Source of the DNA: Actinotalea lenta
GTDB taxonomy: Bacteria > Actinomycetota > Actinomycetes > Actinomycetales > Cellulomonadaceae
Assembly (NCBI RefSeq): GCF_030586465.1
Contig: NZ_JAUQYP010000001.1
Span: 310,001 to 374,000, forward strand
Reading direction: 5' to 3'
DNA length: 64,000 nt
Below, piece after piece: positions 26,014 to 35,198 of this stretch; position 1 is the stretch's first letter, and each line of letters starts with the position of its first letter. A program made the translations under genes and the position numbers. The notes beneath the pieces were generated by a model. It was not told the DNA's origin. It made no database searches and saw only the letters and a program-made list of their open reading frames with translations.

Positions 26014-26490
26014 ATGATCGCCAACGGTGCGGCGGGTCCGTCGCCGCCGGAGCACGTACGGCCAACTGCGGAAGGACGTGGTGACGTGATCGGCCGCTCC
26101 GAGACCAGACCGTCCATCGGCGAGCTGGTCTCCCTCCTGTCGGAGAAGACCTCCCAGCTGGTTCGCGACGAGATCAGGCTGGCGAAGGCGGAGCTGGCGG
26201 ACAAGGCCAAGCACGCCGGCGCGGGTGTCGGCATGTTCGTGGTCGCCGGAGTCTTCGCCTTCTTCGCACTCGGAACCTTGATCGCGTCCGCGGTGCTCGG
26301 CCTGGCGAACGCCGTCCCGGCGTGGTTGGCGGCCCTGATCGTCGCGGTGGCGCTGCTCCTGCTCGCCGGCGCCCTTGGCATCGCCGGCAAGTCCATGCTG
26401 GACCGGGCCTCGGGGTCCGTGAAGGCGGTCGAGAGCGTCAAGGCCGACGTGGCAGCGGTGAAGGAGGGACTCTCCCATGAGCGCAGCTGA
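26014..26490 (+). CDS. Phage-holin-family (PF07332-like) membrane protein
   Basis: The product is 158 aa from ATG 26014; ATG 25987 and GTG 26086 are possible alternative starts in the same frame. After a disordered start comes IGELVSLLSEKTSQLVRDEIRLAKAELADKAKHAG, an amphipathic helix typical of the family, then two membrane helices (VGMFVVAGVFAFFALGTLIASAVLG and AWLAALIVAVALLLLAGALGIAG) and a final coiled segment. Despite the name these are chromosomal, non-phage proteins. It overlaps the next gene by 14 bases, the usual partner. Confidence 0.8.
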   Translation: MIANGAAGPSPPEHVRPTAEGRGDVIGRSETRPSIGELVSLLSEKTSQLVRDEIRLAKAELADKAKHAGAGVGMFVVAGVFAFFALGTLIASAVLGLANAVPAWLAALIVAVALLLLAGALGIAGKSMLDRASGSVKAVESVKADVAAVKEGLSHERS

Positions 26491-26752
26491 GGACATCCAG
26501 GCCGACATCACGCGCACCCGGTCCGAGCTCCAGGCGACCGTGGACGAGCTCGCGGACCGTCTGGACCCCAAGGCGAACGTCCTGCGCGCGCTCGAGGAGG
26601 CCAAGGTGGCACTCGCAGACGTGCAGCGCCGCGTTCAGCGGACCGATCGGGGCCCCGAGGATCGCGAGCCGACCACGACCGGCTGGGTCGTGCTGGGCGT
26701 CGGTGCTGCCGCGACCGCAGCCATCGTCACGACGGTGGTCCGCAAGATCTGA
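26477..26752 (+). CDS. DUF3618 protein
   Basis: The product is 91 aa. DIQADITRTRSELQATVDELADRLDPKANV is the DUF3618 signature helix; a C-terminal membrane helix (GWVVLGVGAAATAAIVTTVV) ends in RKI. It is translated in coupling with the holin-family gene. Such pairs are conserved in actinobacteria and are thought to act at the envelope, but no function is proven. Confidence 0.87.
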   Translation: MSAAEDIQADITRTRSELQATVDELADRLDPKANVLRALEEAKVALADVQRRVQRTDRGPEDREPTTTGWVVLGVGAAATAAIVTTVVRKI

Positions 26753-26800
26753 GCCCCGGCGCCCGGCTCGTGCCGGCTGCCGACCGTCGGGACCGGCGCC

Positions 26801-27010
26801 TCAGCGGTCCTCGTCCGGCTTGGGCTCCGGGACCTCCATGAGGGCCAGCACCTCCGACTCGCGGAACCGCCGGTGACCGCCGAGGGTCTTGATCGCCGTG
26901 AGCTTGCCCGACGTCGCCCAGCGGGAGACAGTCTTGGGGTCGACGCGGAACAGCGCGGCTACCTCCGCAGGCGTCATGAGCGGCTCACGCTGTGGTGTCC
27001 GAGCACCCAC
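26801..27010 (-). CDS. bldC: BldC-family MerR-like transcription regulator
   Basis: The product is 69 aa from GTG 27010; GGGAGGT is 4 bases upstream, which fixes the start. LMTPAEVAALFRVDPKTVSRWATSGKLTAIKTLGGHRRFRESEVLAL is the single winged-helix of BldC (68 aa in Streptomyces). BldC binds DNA in cooperative head-to-tail oligomers at direct repeats and controls developmental timing there; in this non-sporulating lineage its targets are unknown. It is divergent from the DUF3073 gene. Confidence 0.92.
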   Translation of the reverse strand: MGARTPQREPLMTPAEVAALFRVDPKTVSRWATSGKLTAIKTLGGHRRFRESEVLALMEVPEPKPDEDR

Positions 27011-27234
27011 GCGGACCTCCCTTCCCCGTCGCGCCGACCGGCACGAATCCGTGGTGTCGTTACCTGGCCGTGACATAGTAACCACGCCCGGGGGGCCAGG
27101 CCCGATCCGGCGCCGGGAGGACGCCGGTCGCAGGAATGGCTCCGGACCCTGTAGCGTTAGGGCAGGAACCAGCACTCCGGGGCCGCACCTGCGAGGTGCC
27201 GCCCCGCTGCCATGTGATGAGGGGGTCGATCGCC

Positions 27235-27423
27235 ATGGGGCGCGGCCGTCAGAAGGCGAAGCAGACGAAGGTCGCTCGCGAGTTGAAGTACTCGATCTAC
27301 GAGCCGAACTACAAGGCTCTTGAGCAGGAGCTCACGTCTGCGCAGCGCCATGACACCGACAGCGACACCGACCCGTACTCCGCATGGGTCGAGGACGAGG
27401 ACGAGGACGACGAGACCAAGTAG
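27235..27423 (+). CDS. DUF3073 protein
   Basis: The product is 62 aa from ATG 27235. MGRGRQKAKQTKVARELKYSIYEPNYKALEQEL is the conserved DUF3073 block, followed by an acidic tail (WVEDEDEDDETK). Highly basic at one end and acidic at the other. Universal among actinobacteria near purM/bldC; function unknown. Confidence 0.92.
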   Translation: MGRGRQKAKQTKVARELKYSIYEPNYKALEQELTSAQRHDTDSDTDPYSAWVEDEDEDDETK

Positions 27424-27507
27424 GGCTGTAGCCGCGACACCGGAGCGTTGTCAGACCCGGCCGTGGTCAGACCCGCCGTCGTCGCACCCCGTCGTGGTCA
27501 CGCCCCG

Positions 27508-28599
27508 TCACACCCGGTAGTCGCCGGCCAACCGGACGGCTCCACCGCGCACACCCTTGGTGCCCTGCACCGCGCCCTCGTCGTCCCCGTCGGTCGCCAT
27601 GACCTCGCCGAGGATCCACGGCGACGTGCCCGCGTCCGCCAGGAGCCGTAGCGCCGGGTCGACCGAGTCGGGCGGCAGCACGGCCACCATCCCCACGCCC
27701 AGGTTGAGGGTCTGCTCCAGGTCGGCCCACGGCACCTGCCCGAGCTCACGGATCAGGTCGAAGACCGGTGGTACGGTCCAGGACGCCCGGTCGACCCTCG
27801 CGAGCACGCCCGCGGGCAGCACGCGCGCCAGGTTCGCCGCGAGGCCCCCGCCGGTGACGTGGCTGAAGGCGTGCACCTCGACCGCGGCGGCCAGGTCCAG
27901 GCACGCCCGGGTGTACAGCCGGGTCGGGGTGAGGAGCTCGGCACCGAGCGTCGGGCCCCACGCGAGCCGGCGGTCCAGCGACCAGCCGGAGACCTCGACG
28001 ACCCGACGCACCAGCGAGTACCCGTTGGAGTGCAGGCCGGAGGACGCCATCGCGACGACGACGTCGCCGGCCCGCACGCGGTGCGGCCCGAGCAGGGCAT
28101 CGGCCTCGACCACCCCCGTGGCCGCTCCGGCGACGTCGTACTCGTCCGCACCCAGCAGGCCCGGGTGCTCGGCTGTCTCACCGCCCACCAGCGCCGTGCC
28201 GGTCAGTGCGCAGGCCTGCGCGATACCCCGCACGATCGCCGCGATCCGGTCCGGCTCGACGTGCCCGCACGCGATGTAGTCCGTCATGACCAGCGGCCGG
28301 GCACCGACGACCACGATGTCGTCGACGACCATGCCCACGAGGTCGTGGCCGATCGTGTCGTGCACGTCCAGCGCCTGCGCGATGGCGACCTTGGTGCCCA
28401 CACCGTCGGTGGAGGTCGCCAGCAGGGGACGGCGGTACTCGCGCAGCTCGGAGGCGTCGAACAGGCCGGCGAACCCGCCGACGCCGCCGATCACCTGTGG
28501 CCCGTGCGTGGCTCGCACAGCGTCCTTCATGAGCTCCACGGCACGGTCCCCAGCGGTGGTGTCCACGCCCGCGGAGGCGTACGTGATCGGCTCGCTCAC
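27508..28599 (-). CDS. purM: Phosphoribosylformylglycinamidine cyclo-ligase (AIR synthetase)
   Basis: The product is 363 aa from GTG 28599, overlapping the purF stop by 4 bases (GTGA), so the two are translationally coupled. ITYASAGVDTTAGDRAVELM, GGFAGLFDASELREYRRPLLATSTDGVGTKVAIA and the later VVAMASSGLHSNGYSLVRRVVE blocks are typical PurM. It converts FGAM to AIR with ATP in the fifth step of purine synthesis. Full length for the family. Confidence 0.96.
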   Translation of the reverse strand: MSEPITYASAGVDTTAGDRAVELMKDAVRATHGPQVIGGVGGFAGLFDASELREYRRPLLATSTDGVGTKVAIAQALDVHDTIGHDLVGMVVDDIVVVGARPLVMTDYIACGHVEPDRIAAIVRGIAQACALTGTALVGGETAEHPGLLGADEYDVAGAATGVVEADALLGPHRVRAGDVVVAMASSGLHSNGYSLVRRVVEVSGWSLDRRLAWGPTLGAELLTPTRLYTRACLDLAAAVEVHAFSHVTGGGLAANLARVLPAGVLARVDRASWTVPPVFDLIRELGQVPWADLEQTLNLGVGMVAVLPPDSVDPALRLLADAGTSPWILGEVMATDGDDEGAVQGTKGVRGGAVRLAGDYRV

Positions 28600-30146
28600 G
28601 GTTGCTCCAGGGCGCTGCCGCCGCCGACGCCGCCCACGAGCGTCGCCAGACCGTCGTCACCGAGCAGCGGTTGGTCCACCAGTGCCGTCCCGAGTCGTTC
28701 CGCCGGTGGCAGGGCGATCGGGTAGTCGCCCGTGAAGCAGGCGGCGCACAACCGGCCGGCGGGTTGGTCGGAGGCGGCGACCATGCCCTCGAGCGAGATG
28801 TAGCCCAACGAGTCCGCGCCGATCGACCGCCCGACCTCGTCCGCGTTCAGCCCGGTGGCGATGAGCTCGGCCCGGGTGGCGAAGTCGATGCCGTAGAAGC
28901 AGGGCCAGCGCACCGGTGGTGAGGAGATCCGCACGTGGACCTCAGCCGCACCGGCCTCGCGCAGCATCCGGACCAACGCGCGCTGGGTGTTGCCGCGCAC
29001 GATCGAGTCGTCGACCACCACCAGGCGCTTGCCGCGGATGACCTCGCGCAGCGGGTTGAGCTTGAGCCGGATGCCGAGCTGGCGCAGGGTCTGCGACGGC
29101 TGGATGAAGGTGCGCCCGACGTAGGCGTTCTTCACCAGCCCCTGGGCGTACGGGATGCCGGACTCGTCGGCGTAGCCGATCGCCGCGGGCGTACCGGACT
29201 CCGGGACCGGGATGACCAGGTCCGCGTCGGCGGGGTGCTCGCGGGCCAGGGTGCGGCCCATCTGGACGCGGGCCGCGTGCACCGACCGGCCCGCGATCGT
29301 CGTGTCCGGCCGGGCGAGGTAGACGTACTCGAAGATGCAGCCGGTGGGCTCGGCCGGTGCGAAACGCGAGCTGCGCAGGCCCTCCGCGTCGATCACCAGC
29401 AGCTCGCCGGGCTCGACCTCGCGCACCACGGAGGCGCCCACGATGTCCAGGGCGGCCGTCTCGCTGGCCACCACCCAGCCTCGTTCGAGCCGGCCCAGCA
29501 CCAGGGGCCGGACCCCGTGCGGATCCCGGGCGGCGTACAGCGTCCGCTCGTCCATGAACACGAGTGAGAACGCGCCGCGCAGGCGGGGGAGGACCTCGAG
29601 CGCGGTCGCCTCCAGGGTGCGGTCCGGGTCGCCGGCGAGCAGGGCGGTGATCAACGCCGTGTCGGTGGTGGTCCCCCGGGCCAGCTCTCCGCGCCGGCGC
29701 GGGCCGTAGCGCTCGGCGACCAGGTCGATGAGCTCGGCCGTGTTGGTGAGGTTGCCGTTGTGGCCCAGCGCGACGGTGCCGCCGGCCGTGGGGCCGAGGG
29801 TGGGCTGGGCGTTCTCCCACACCGAGGCGCCGGTGGTCGAGTACCGGGTGTGCCCGATCGCGAGGTGGCCCTGCAGGGCGTTGAGCGCGGTCTCGTCGAA
29901 CACCTGGGAGACCAGGCCCATGTCCTTGTAGACCAGGAGCTGGTCGCCGGTGGAGGTCGCGATACCGGCCGACTCCTGCCCGCGGTGCTGCAGGGCGTAC
30001 AGGCCGAAGTAGGTGAGCTTGGCGACCTCCTCGCCCGGGGCCCAGACCCCGAAGACGCCGCAGGCGTCCTGGGGTCCCTTCTCGCCGGGGAGCAGGTCGT
30101 GGGTCAGTCGTCCGTCTGGGCGCGCCACGCGCACATCGTCGCACAC
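28596..30146 (-). CDS. purF: Amidophosphoribosyltransferase
   Basis: The product is 516 aa from GTG 30146. The first 28 residues look like a propeptide, with Cys29 (DA|CGVFG) as the N-terminal nucleophile after processing. The glutaminase domain (HRGQESAGIA, GHTRYSTTG, GHNGNLTN) is followed by the PRTase loop VVVDDSIVRGNT. Cysteines in GCIFEY, RWPCFYGID and LCAACF match the 4Fe-4S ligands of the Bacillus-type enzyme. It catalyses the first committed step of purine synthesis. It is the first gene of purF-purM. Confidence 0.96.
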   Translation of the reverse strand: MCDDVRVARPDGRLTHDLLPGEKGPQDACGVFGVWAPGEEVAKLTYFGLYALQHRGQESAGIATSTGDQLLVYKDMGLVSQVFDETALNALQGHLAIGHTRYSTTGASVWENAQPTLGPTAGGTVALGHNGNLTNTAELIDLVAERYGPRRRGELARGTTTDTALITALLAGDPDRTLEATALEVLPRLRGAFSLVFMDERTLYAARDPHGVRPLVLGRLERGWVVASETAALDIVGASVVREVEPGELLVIDAEGLRSSRFAPAEPTGCIFEYVYLARPDTTIAGRSVHAARVQMGRTLAREHPADADLVIPVPESGTPAAIGYADESGIPYAQGLVKNAYVGRTFIQPSQTLRQLGIRLKLNPLREVIRGKRLVVVDDSIVRGNTQRALVRMLREAGAAEVHVRISSPPVRWPCFYGIDFATRAELIATGLNADEVGRSIGADSLGYISLEGMVAASDQPAGRLCAACFTGDYPIALPPAERLGTALVDQPLLGDDGLATLVGGVGGGSALEQP

Positions 30147-30155
30147 CGGGCTGTG

Positions 30156-30195
30156 CCCGGCCGCCCCGGTCCCGCATCCGGCCAGGGCGGCCGGG
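30156..30195 (-). terminator. Stem-loop downstream of the nuclease gene
   Basis: 11-bp arms CCCGGCCGCCC / GGGCGGCCGGG around an 18-base loop lie between the stop of the ExeM-like gene (30206) and the start of purF (30146) on the same strand. It probably ends the nuclease transcript and insulates purF. No U-tract. Confidence 0.6.
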
Positions 30196-30205
30196 CGGTC
30201 GCCCC

Positions 30206-32341
30206 TCAGTCGGTCAGGGTGCAGGCGTGGCCGTCCAGCGCGAACGAGCTGGGGGCTGCGGGGCCGCCAGGACCGGCGAGCCCGAGCACCCCGAACGCGG
30301 CCCCGTCGGGCGTGACCGTGGTGCGCTCGGTGCCGGTCACGGTGACCTGATCACCGCGCTGACGCAGCCGGACCCCGAACCCCGTGAGGTACTGGGTCCC
30401 CTCCCCCGCGGTCCACGTGAGCACGCTTCCGGAACCCAACGGGCCGGACGCGTGCACCCGCAGGAACGCCCCGAACGTCCGGTGCGCATCCCAGGCGCGG
30501 TACTCGATGGTGCAGAACGCCGTGATCCCGACCAGGATCGGGTCGTGGTCCGAGGCGCGGTACACGGTGGACGCGTCCGGGTAGGCCCCGTAGTAGCCGC
30601 GGGCCGGCCACTCGGAGGCGTTGATGTCCCACACGCCGGCGCCGGTCAGACGCACCGCGAGGGCCGGGTCCACCAGCACGTGGTCGAGCGAGCCTCGCTC
30701 CCCGTCGTAGGTGTAGGTGTACTGGCCCGCCGCCAGGGTGGGCACGACGTCGGTGTAGCCCGCGTCGAGGAACACCTGGACCGGGTCCTCGTGCGCGTAG
30801 GAGTTCAGGTCCCCCATCACGGCCAACGACGCCACGCCCGAGTCGCTGACGAGCCGCTGGGCGAGGTCACGGACGGCGGTCGCCTGCGCGACGCGCTCCG
30901 CGTTGAACAAGCCCTGGCCGTCGGCGGGCTCAGGGCCGTCGCCACCCTTGGACTTGAAGTGGTTGGCGATCACCCAGAAGTCCCCGCTGCCGTCCACCGG
31001 GGAGAACCGCTGCGCGATCGGCTCGCGCGCGATGTCCCAGACCGTCTCGTCCACGTCGGTGGTCGCGTCGCCCACGGGGACGACGGCGGCCGGCCGGTAG
31101 ATGATCGCGTTCATGATCACGTCGGTCGCGGGAGCCCCGTCGCCGTACAGCGCGGCGGGCGTGGGCACGTACGCCCAGGTGCCGGCACCCGCGGCGGCGT
31201 TCAGCCCGTCCACGAGGTCCGCGATGGCCGCGTCCGGCGTGGCGGACCCGAAGTGGATCGCGTTCTCGATCTCCTGGAGCGCGACCACGTCGGCACCCAG
31301 TGCGCTGATCGCCGCGACGATCTTCGCCTTCTGGATGTCGAACTGTGCCTGGTCGTCGGCGCCACGGGCCAGGTCGTCGTCGGCGCGGAACGTCGTGAAG
31401 TAGTTGAACACGTTGAACGTGGCCAGCTGCAGGTCACCACCCACCTGGGTAGGCGCCTCCGGGCGTGGGTCGAGGGTGCTGAAGCTCGCCTTCTGGCTTG
31501 CCGGGGTGCTCGCGTCGATCGGGGTGAGCGGCTGAAGCCGCCACTCGTCGTAGCCGTAGGACAGCACGTAGGTCAGGTCCCCGGAGTCGAGCTGGTCCCC
31601 CACGCGTACGACGTGGTCGGCGGTGAGGTAGGGCTGGGTCTGAGCGGTGACCTGCTGGCTCTTCGCGTCGTCCAGGAGCAGGCGCCGTGCGGCGTTGTCC
31701 GCCGCGATCGCGACCGCGTCAGGTCCGGGCCGAGTGGCCTCTGTGCTCGTGACGAGCGGGGCCAGCCCCGCGGAGAGCCACACCGTCCCGTACCGGTCGA
31801 CCTCGTGCAGCGAGGCGACCAGGTAGTCGTCGGTCGGGTCGACGAGCATGCCCTCGTACTGCTCACGGTCGCTGCCGAGCACGGAGTCCGGCAGCGACAC
31901 GGGCTGCGGGAGGACACCGGGACCGGTCACCGCCACGGAGCCGCCCGTGCGTGAGGCGTTGATCTCGGTCAGGCCGTAGTACTCGGTGACGACGCCGGTC
32001 ACCTGGACGGCGTCGCCGATCGCAGCGTCCGTGGTGCGCCCACCCAGGTAGACGAAGACGCCGTCGCTGGCGCCCGGCGTGGCGTCCGAGGCGCCACCCG
32101 AGCCGGCGGTCTGGACGTAGAGCCCGCGGTAGCCGCCGGTGCGATGGTCGGCCGTGACCACACCGTCCACCACCACGGTCTGGTCCAGCATGGGGCTGGT
32201 GTCGCCGGTGCCCTGCACCTGCGCGATGGTGGTCGTGCTCTCGGCGCCCTGCGCCGGCACGACGACGGCTGCGGTCAGCGCCAACGCGCCGGCAGCTGCG
32301 GCGAAGAGACGTCCCGGACGTCCCTGCACGTGTGTCTTCAC
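30206..32341 (-). CDS. ExeM/NucH-family extracellular nuclease with C-terminal CBM2-like domain
   Basis: The product is 711 aa from GTG 32341; GAAGGGGG precedes it and the start gives a Sec signal peptide (RLFAAAAGALALTAAVVVPAQGAE). Residues ~30-280 are an OB-fold/LTD-like region (IAQVQGTGDTSPMLDQTVVVDGVVTADH). Residues ~310-605 are an endonuclease/exonuclease/phosphatase domain: LQLATFNVFNYF, ALQEIENA, WVIANHFKSKG, VMGDLNSYA, SLDHVLV and SDHDPILV, all metal and catalytic residues visible. The last ~105 residues run from Cys (FCTIEYRAW) to Cys (LDGHACTLTD) like a CBM2. The enzyme likely degrades extracellular DNA. Confidence 0.9.
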   Translation of the reverse strand: MKTHVQGRPGRLFAAAAGALALTAAVVVPAQGAESTTTIAQVQGTGDTSPMLDQTVVVDGVVTADHRTGGYRGLYVQTAGSGGASDATPGASDGVFVYLGGRTTDAAIGDAVQVTGVVTEYYGLTEINASRTGGSVAVTGPGVLPQPVSLPDSVLGSDREQYEGMLVDPTDDYLVASLHEVDRYGTVWLSAGLAPLVTSTEATRPGPDAVAIAADNAARRLLLDDAKSQQVTAQTQPYLTADHVVRVGDQLDSGDLTYVLSYGYDEWRLQPLTPIDASTPASQKASFSTLDPRPEAPTQVGGDLQLATFNVFNYFTTFRADDDLARGADDQAQFDIQKAKIVAAISALGADVVALQEIENAIHFGSATPDAAIADLVDGLNAAAGAGTWAYVPTPAALYGDGAPATDVIMNAIIYRPAAVVPVGDATTDVDETVWDIAREPIAQRFSPVDGSGDFWVIANHFKSKGGDGPEPADGQGLFNAERVAQATAVRDLAQRLVSDSGVASLAVMGDLNSYAHEDPVQVFLDAGYTDVVPTLAAGQYTYTYDGERGSLDHVLVDPALAVRLTGAGVWDINASEWPARGYYGAYPDASTVYRASDHDPILVGITAFCTIEYRAWDAHRTFGAFLRVHASGPLGSGSVLTWTAGEGTQYLTGFGVRLRQRGDQVTVTGTERTTVTPDGAAFGVLGLAGPGGPAAPSSFALDGHACTLTD

Positions 32342-32594
32342 CCGTTCCCCCTTCTCCGCCCGGGTGCTACGGGCACCCGGGACCGTCGGGGTGCGGACCA
32401 CACCCCGACGTGTGGTGCGGGGACCGGACGACCCCCGCTCTGCGCACGCTAGGCGCCCACCACCGGCCTGACCAGAGTCCTCCGCACCCTCGCACCGGGC
32501 TCGTCGGGTGCTGGGGCGGGACTCCTGCCCTGAGTTGGCTCCCAGGTACGTGAACTACCGTGGCGCCAGCCCCACCGTCGAGGAGGAGACCCGG

Positions 32595-33761
32595 ATGAGC
32601 GCAGATGCTCGAGGCGGCCCGCACAGCCACGGCCACGGCCACGGCATCGGTGCGGTACGACCGGAGGGCTTCGTGTACTCACGGGCCCCGATGATCGTCT
32701 ACTGGGAGGTCACGACGGCCTGTGGCCTCGCGTGCCGGCACTGCCGCGCCACCGCGATGCCCGAGCCGGCACCGGGCCAGCTCAGCACCGACGAGGGACT
32801 GCGGCTGCTCGACCAGATCACCGCCTTCGGGGATCCGATGCCGCACGTGGTCCTGACCGGCGGGGACCCGCTGCGCCGGCCCGACCTGGACCTGCTCATC
32901 GCCGAGGCGGGAGCCCGCGGGATCGGCGTCTCCCTCGCGCCGGCCGTGACTCCGCTGCTCACGCGCGAGCGCCTCGCCGGAGTCCGGGAGGCCGGTGTGC
33001 AGGCCATCTCACTGAGCCTCGACGGCTCGGACGCCGCCCACCACGACGGGGTCCGCGGCGTCGCCGGCACGTTCGACGCCACCGTCCGCGCACTCGACGA
33101 CGCCGCCGCGCTCGGCATCCCGGTCCAGGTCAACACCCTCGTGGCCGAGCAGACCGTGGACGACCTGCCGGCGGTGTTCGAGCTGCTCACGGGCCACACC
33201 CTGATGCGCTGGAGCCTGTTCTTCCTCATCTCCGTGGGCCGTGGCGCGCAGCTGACCGAGCTGGAGCCCGGCGCCGCCGAACGTCTCATGCACTGGCTCG
33301 ACGGCCTGCGCGGTCAGGCGGACTTCCAGGTCAAGACCGTCGAGGCCATGTCGCACCGCCGGGTCGTGGCCCAGCAGATGCGCCGCGGCGGCATGACCGA
33401 CGCGCAGATCGAGGCGAGCCCGTTCGGCCGGGGCTTCGGCATCCGGGACGGCAACGGCATCGTGTTCGTGGCCCACGACGGCACCGTGCACCCGTCCGGG
33501 TTCATGCCCTCGGGCCTCGGCAACGTCCGCGAGACCAGCCTCGTGGAGATCTACCGCCACCACCCCGGGCTCGTCGCCCTCCGCGACGTGTCGCAGTACA
33601 AGGGCCGGTGCGGACGTTGCGAGTATGCGCGGTGGTGCGGAGGCTCCCGCGCCCGAGCGCTCGCGTGGACCGGGGACCCGCTGGAGTCCGACCCGCTGTG
33701 CCCGTACGTGCCTCGCGTCCCGCACCGCGAGCGCTCACGGCTCGTGGCCGGCGCCGAGTGA
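32595..33761 (+). CDS. Radical SAM/SPASM protein, probable heme- or cofactor-related
   Basis: The product is 388 aa from ATG 32595 after GGAGGAG. It starts with a His/Gly-rich stretch (GGPHSHGHGHG), then the radical SAM motif CGLACRHC, GGDPLRRPD and SLSLDGSDAAHHDGVRG. The C-terminal SPASM part has CGRCEYARWCGGSRARAL and LCPY, suggesting a second Fe-S cluster. It resembles actinobacterial TIGR04053-type proteins and the AhbD/NirJ style of heme-modifying enzymes. It lies 10 bases from hemY on the same strand, so a porphyrin-linked job is likely but not proven. Confidence 0.85.
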   Translation: MSADARGGPHSHGHGHGIGAVRPEGFVYSRAPMIVYWEVTTACGLACRHCRATAMPEPAPGQLSTDEGLRLLDQITAFGDPMPHVVLTGGDPLRRPDLDLLIAEAGARGIGVSLAPAVTPLLTRERLAGVREAGVQAISLSLDGSDAAHHDGVRGVAGTFDATVRALDDAAALGIPVQVNTLVAEQTVDDLPAVFELLTGHTLMRWSLFFLISVGRGAQLTELEPGAAERLMHWLDGLRGQADFQVKTVEAMSHRRVVAQQMRRGGMTDAQIEASPFGRGFGIRDGNGIVFVAHDGTVHPSGFMPSGLGNVRETSLVEIYRHHPGLVALRDVSQYKGRCGRCEYARWCGGSRARALAWTGDPLESDPLCPYVPRVPHRERSRLVAGAE

Positions 33762-33771
33762 GGCCGGTGGC

Positions 33772-35160
33772 ATGACCCGGCCCTTCCTCGTCGTCGGCGC
33801 TGGCATCACGGGCCTGGCGGCGGCCTTCGAGCTCGCCGGTTCCGGGCACGACGTCGTACTCGTCGAACGAGACCGCCTCGGCGGCCGGATCCGCACCGAG
33901 CGCATCGACGGTTTCCTCATCGAGCACGGCCCCGACTCGTTCGTCGCCTACCGGCCCGGGGCCGTACGGCTGGCCGACGCGCTCGGGATCGGCGACGACG
34001 TGGTCCCCGTGGTCCCGCCACGGTCCGTGCACCTGCGGGTGCACGGACGGATGGAACCGATGCCCGCGGGTATGGGCATGGTCCTGCCCACCCGGATCGG
34101 CCCGTTCGCCCGGACGCGCATCCTGAGCTGGCCGCAGAAGCTGCGCGCCGTCGCGGACCTGGTCATGCCCCGCGTCCTGGGGCCGCAGGACATGGCGATC
34201 GGCGCGCTGCTGCGGCGCCGGGTGGGCCCCGGTGTGGTCGCCCGGTTCGCCGACCCCCTGGTGGGAGGCATCTACGGCGCGAGCGTCGACGACCTGAGCA
34301 TCGACGCGGTGCTGCCGATGCTGCGCGACTACGAGCGCAAGCACCGCTCTCTCGTGCTCGCCTCGCTCGCTCAGGGCCGCACCGCGTCACGTCCGGGCGA
34401 CCCCGAGGGCTCTCCGTTCCGCAGCATGCGAGGTGGCATGGGTCAGCTCGTCGACGCCCTCGTGGCCGCGCTCGACGCGCTCGGGGTGCAGCCGCGCGTC
34501 GGGGTGAGCGTGCTGTCGCTGGCCCCGTCCGCGGAGGGCGCCCGCGCGGCCCTCTCGGACGGCACCGAGCTGGAGGTCGCAGGGGTCGTCCTCGCCGGCG
34601 GCGCCCCGTCCAGCGCGGACCTGCTCGCCGAGATCGCCCCCGACGCCGCTCGTACGCTGCGCCAGGTGCGGTACGGGTCCACCCGATCCGTTCACCTGGC
34701 CTACGACGAAGACGCGTTCGACACCCCGCCGACCGGGCACGGGTACCTCGAGGCCGGTCCCGAGCGGACGCCGGTGACCGGTGTCACGCTGGCATCGCGC
34801 AAGTGGCCGGGCCGCGCGCCCGACGGCTCCGTCCTGGTCCGTGCGTTCGTCCCCGACCGGGTGGGGGCGGCCGCCTCGCTCGGTGACGACGACCTGCTGG
34901 ACACCGTCGCGGCGCACGTGGGTCGAGTGCTCGGTGCCACGCGGAGCCCCCGGCTGCGCCACCTCGTGCGGTGGACCGATGCGATGCCCACGTACACGGT
35001 GGGGCACCGGTCCAGGGCCCGGTCCGTCTCCGACGCCCTCGCGCACACCCCGGTCCGCGTCGCGGGCTCGGCGCTCAACGGTGTCGGCGTCCCGGACTGC
35101 ATCGCGGACGGCCGACGCCTGGCCGCGGAGCTCGCCACGCAGATGGTCGGCGTCGCCTGA
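33772..35160 (+). CDS. hemY: Protoporphyrinogen/coproporphyrinogen oxidase
   Basis: The product is 462 aa from ATG 33772 (the ribosome site GGCCGGTGG is weak, within a coupled operon). FAD-binding FLVVGAGITGLAAAFELAGSGHDVVLVERDRLGGRIRTE, the family block GPDSFVAYRPGAVRLADALGIGDDVV, DPLVGGIYGASVDDLSIDAVLP and the C-terminal GSALNGVGVPDCIADGRRLA mark HemY. In actinobacteria it oxidises coproporphyrinogen III to coproporphyrin III for the coproheme route. Neither hemH nor hemQ lies in the window. Confidence 0.92.
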   Translation: MTRPFLVVGAGITGLAAAFELAGSGHDVVLVERDRLGGRIRTERIDGFLIEHGPDSFVAYRPGAVRLADALGIGDDVVPVVPPRSVHLRVHGRMEPMPAGMGMVLPTRIGPFARTRILSWPQKLRAVADLVMPRVLGPQDMAIGALLRRRVGPGVVARFADPLVGGIYGASVDDLSIDAVLPMLRDYERKHRSLVLASLAQGRTASRPGDPEGSPFRSMRGGMGQLVDALVAALDALGVQPRVGVSVLSLAPSAEGARAALSDGTELEVAGVVLAGGAPSSADLLAEIAPDAARTLRQVRYGSTRSVHLAYDEDAFDTPPTGHGYLEAGPERTPVTGVTLASRKWPGRAPDGSVLVRAFVPDRVGAAASLGDDDLLDTVAAHVGRVLGATRSPRLRHLVRWTDAMPTYTVGHRSRARSVSDALAHTPVRVAGSALNGVGVPDCIADGRRLAAELATQMVGVA

Positions 35161-35198
35161 CCGGCTGACCGGCGACGCACGCCGGTCGGTGCTGACGC

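Noticed and set aside
26014-26490. Prophage, because of a 'holin' type protein next to tRNA genes
   Set aside because: The family is a normal actinobacterial membrane protein paired with DUF3618; no integrase, att duplication or other phage gene is nearby.
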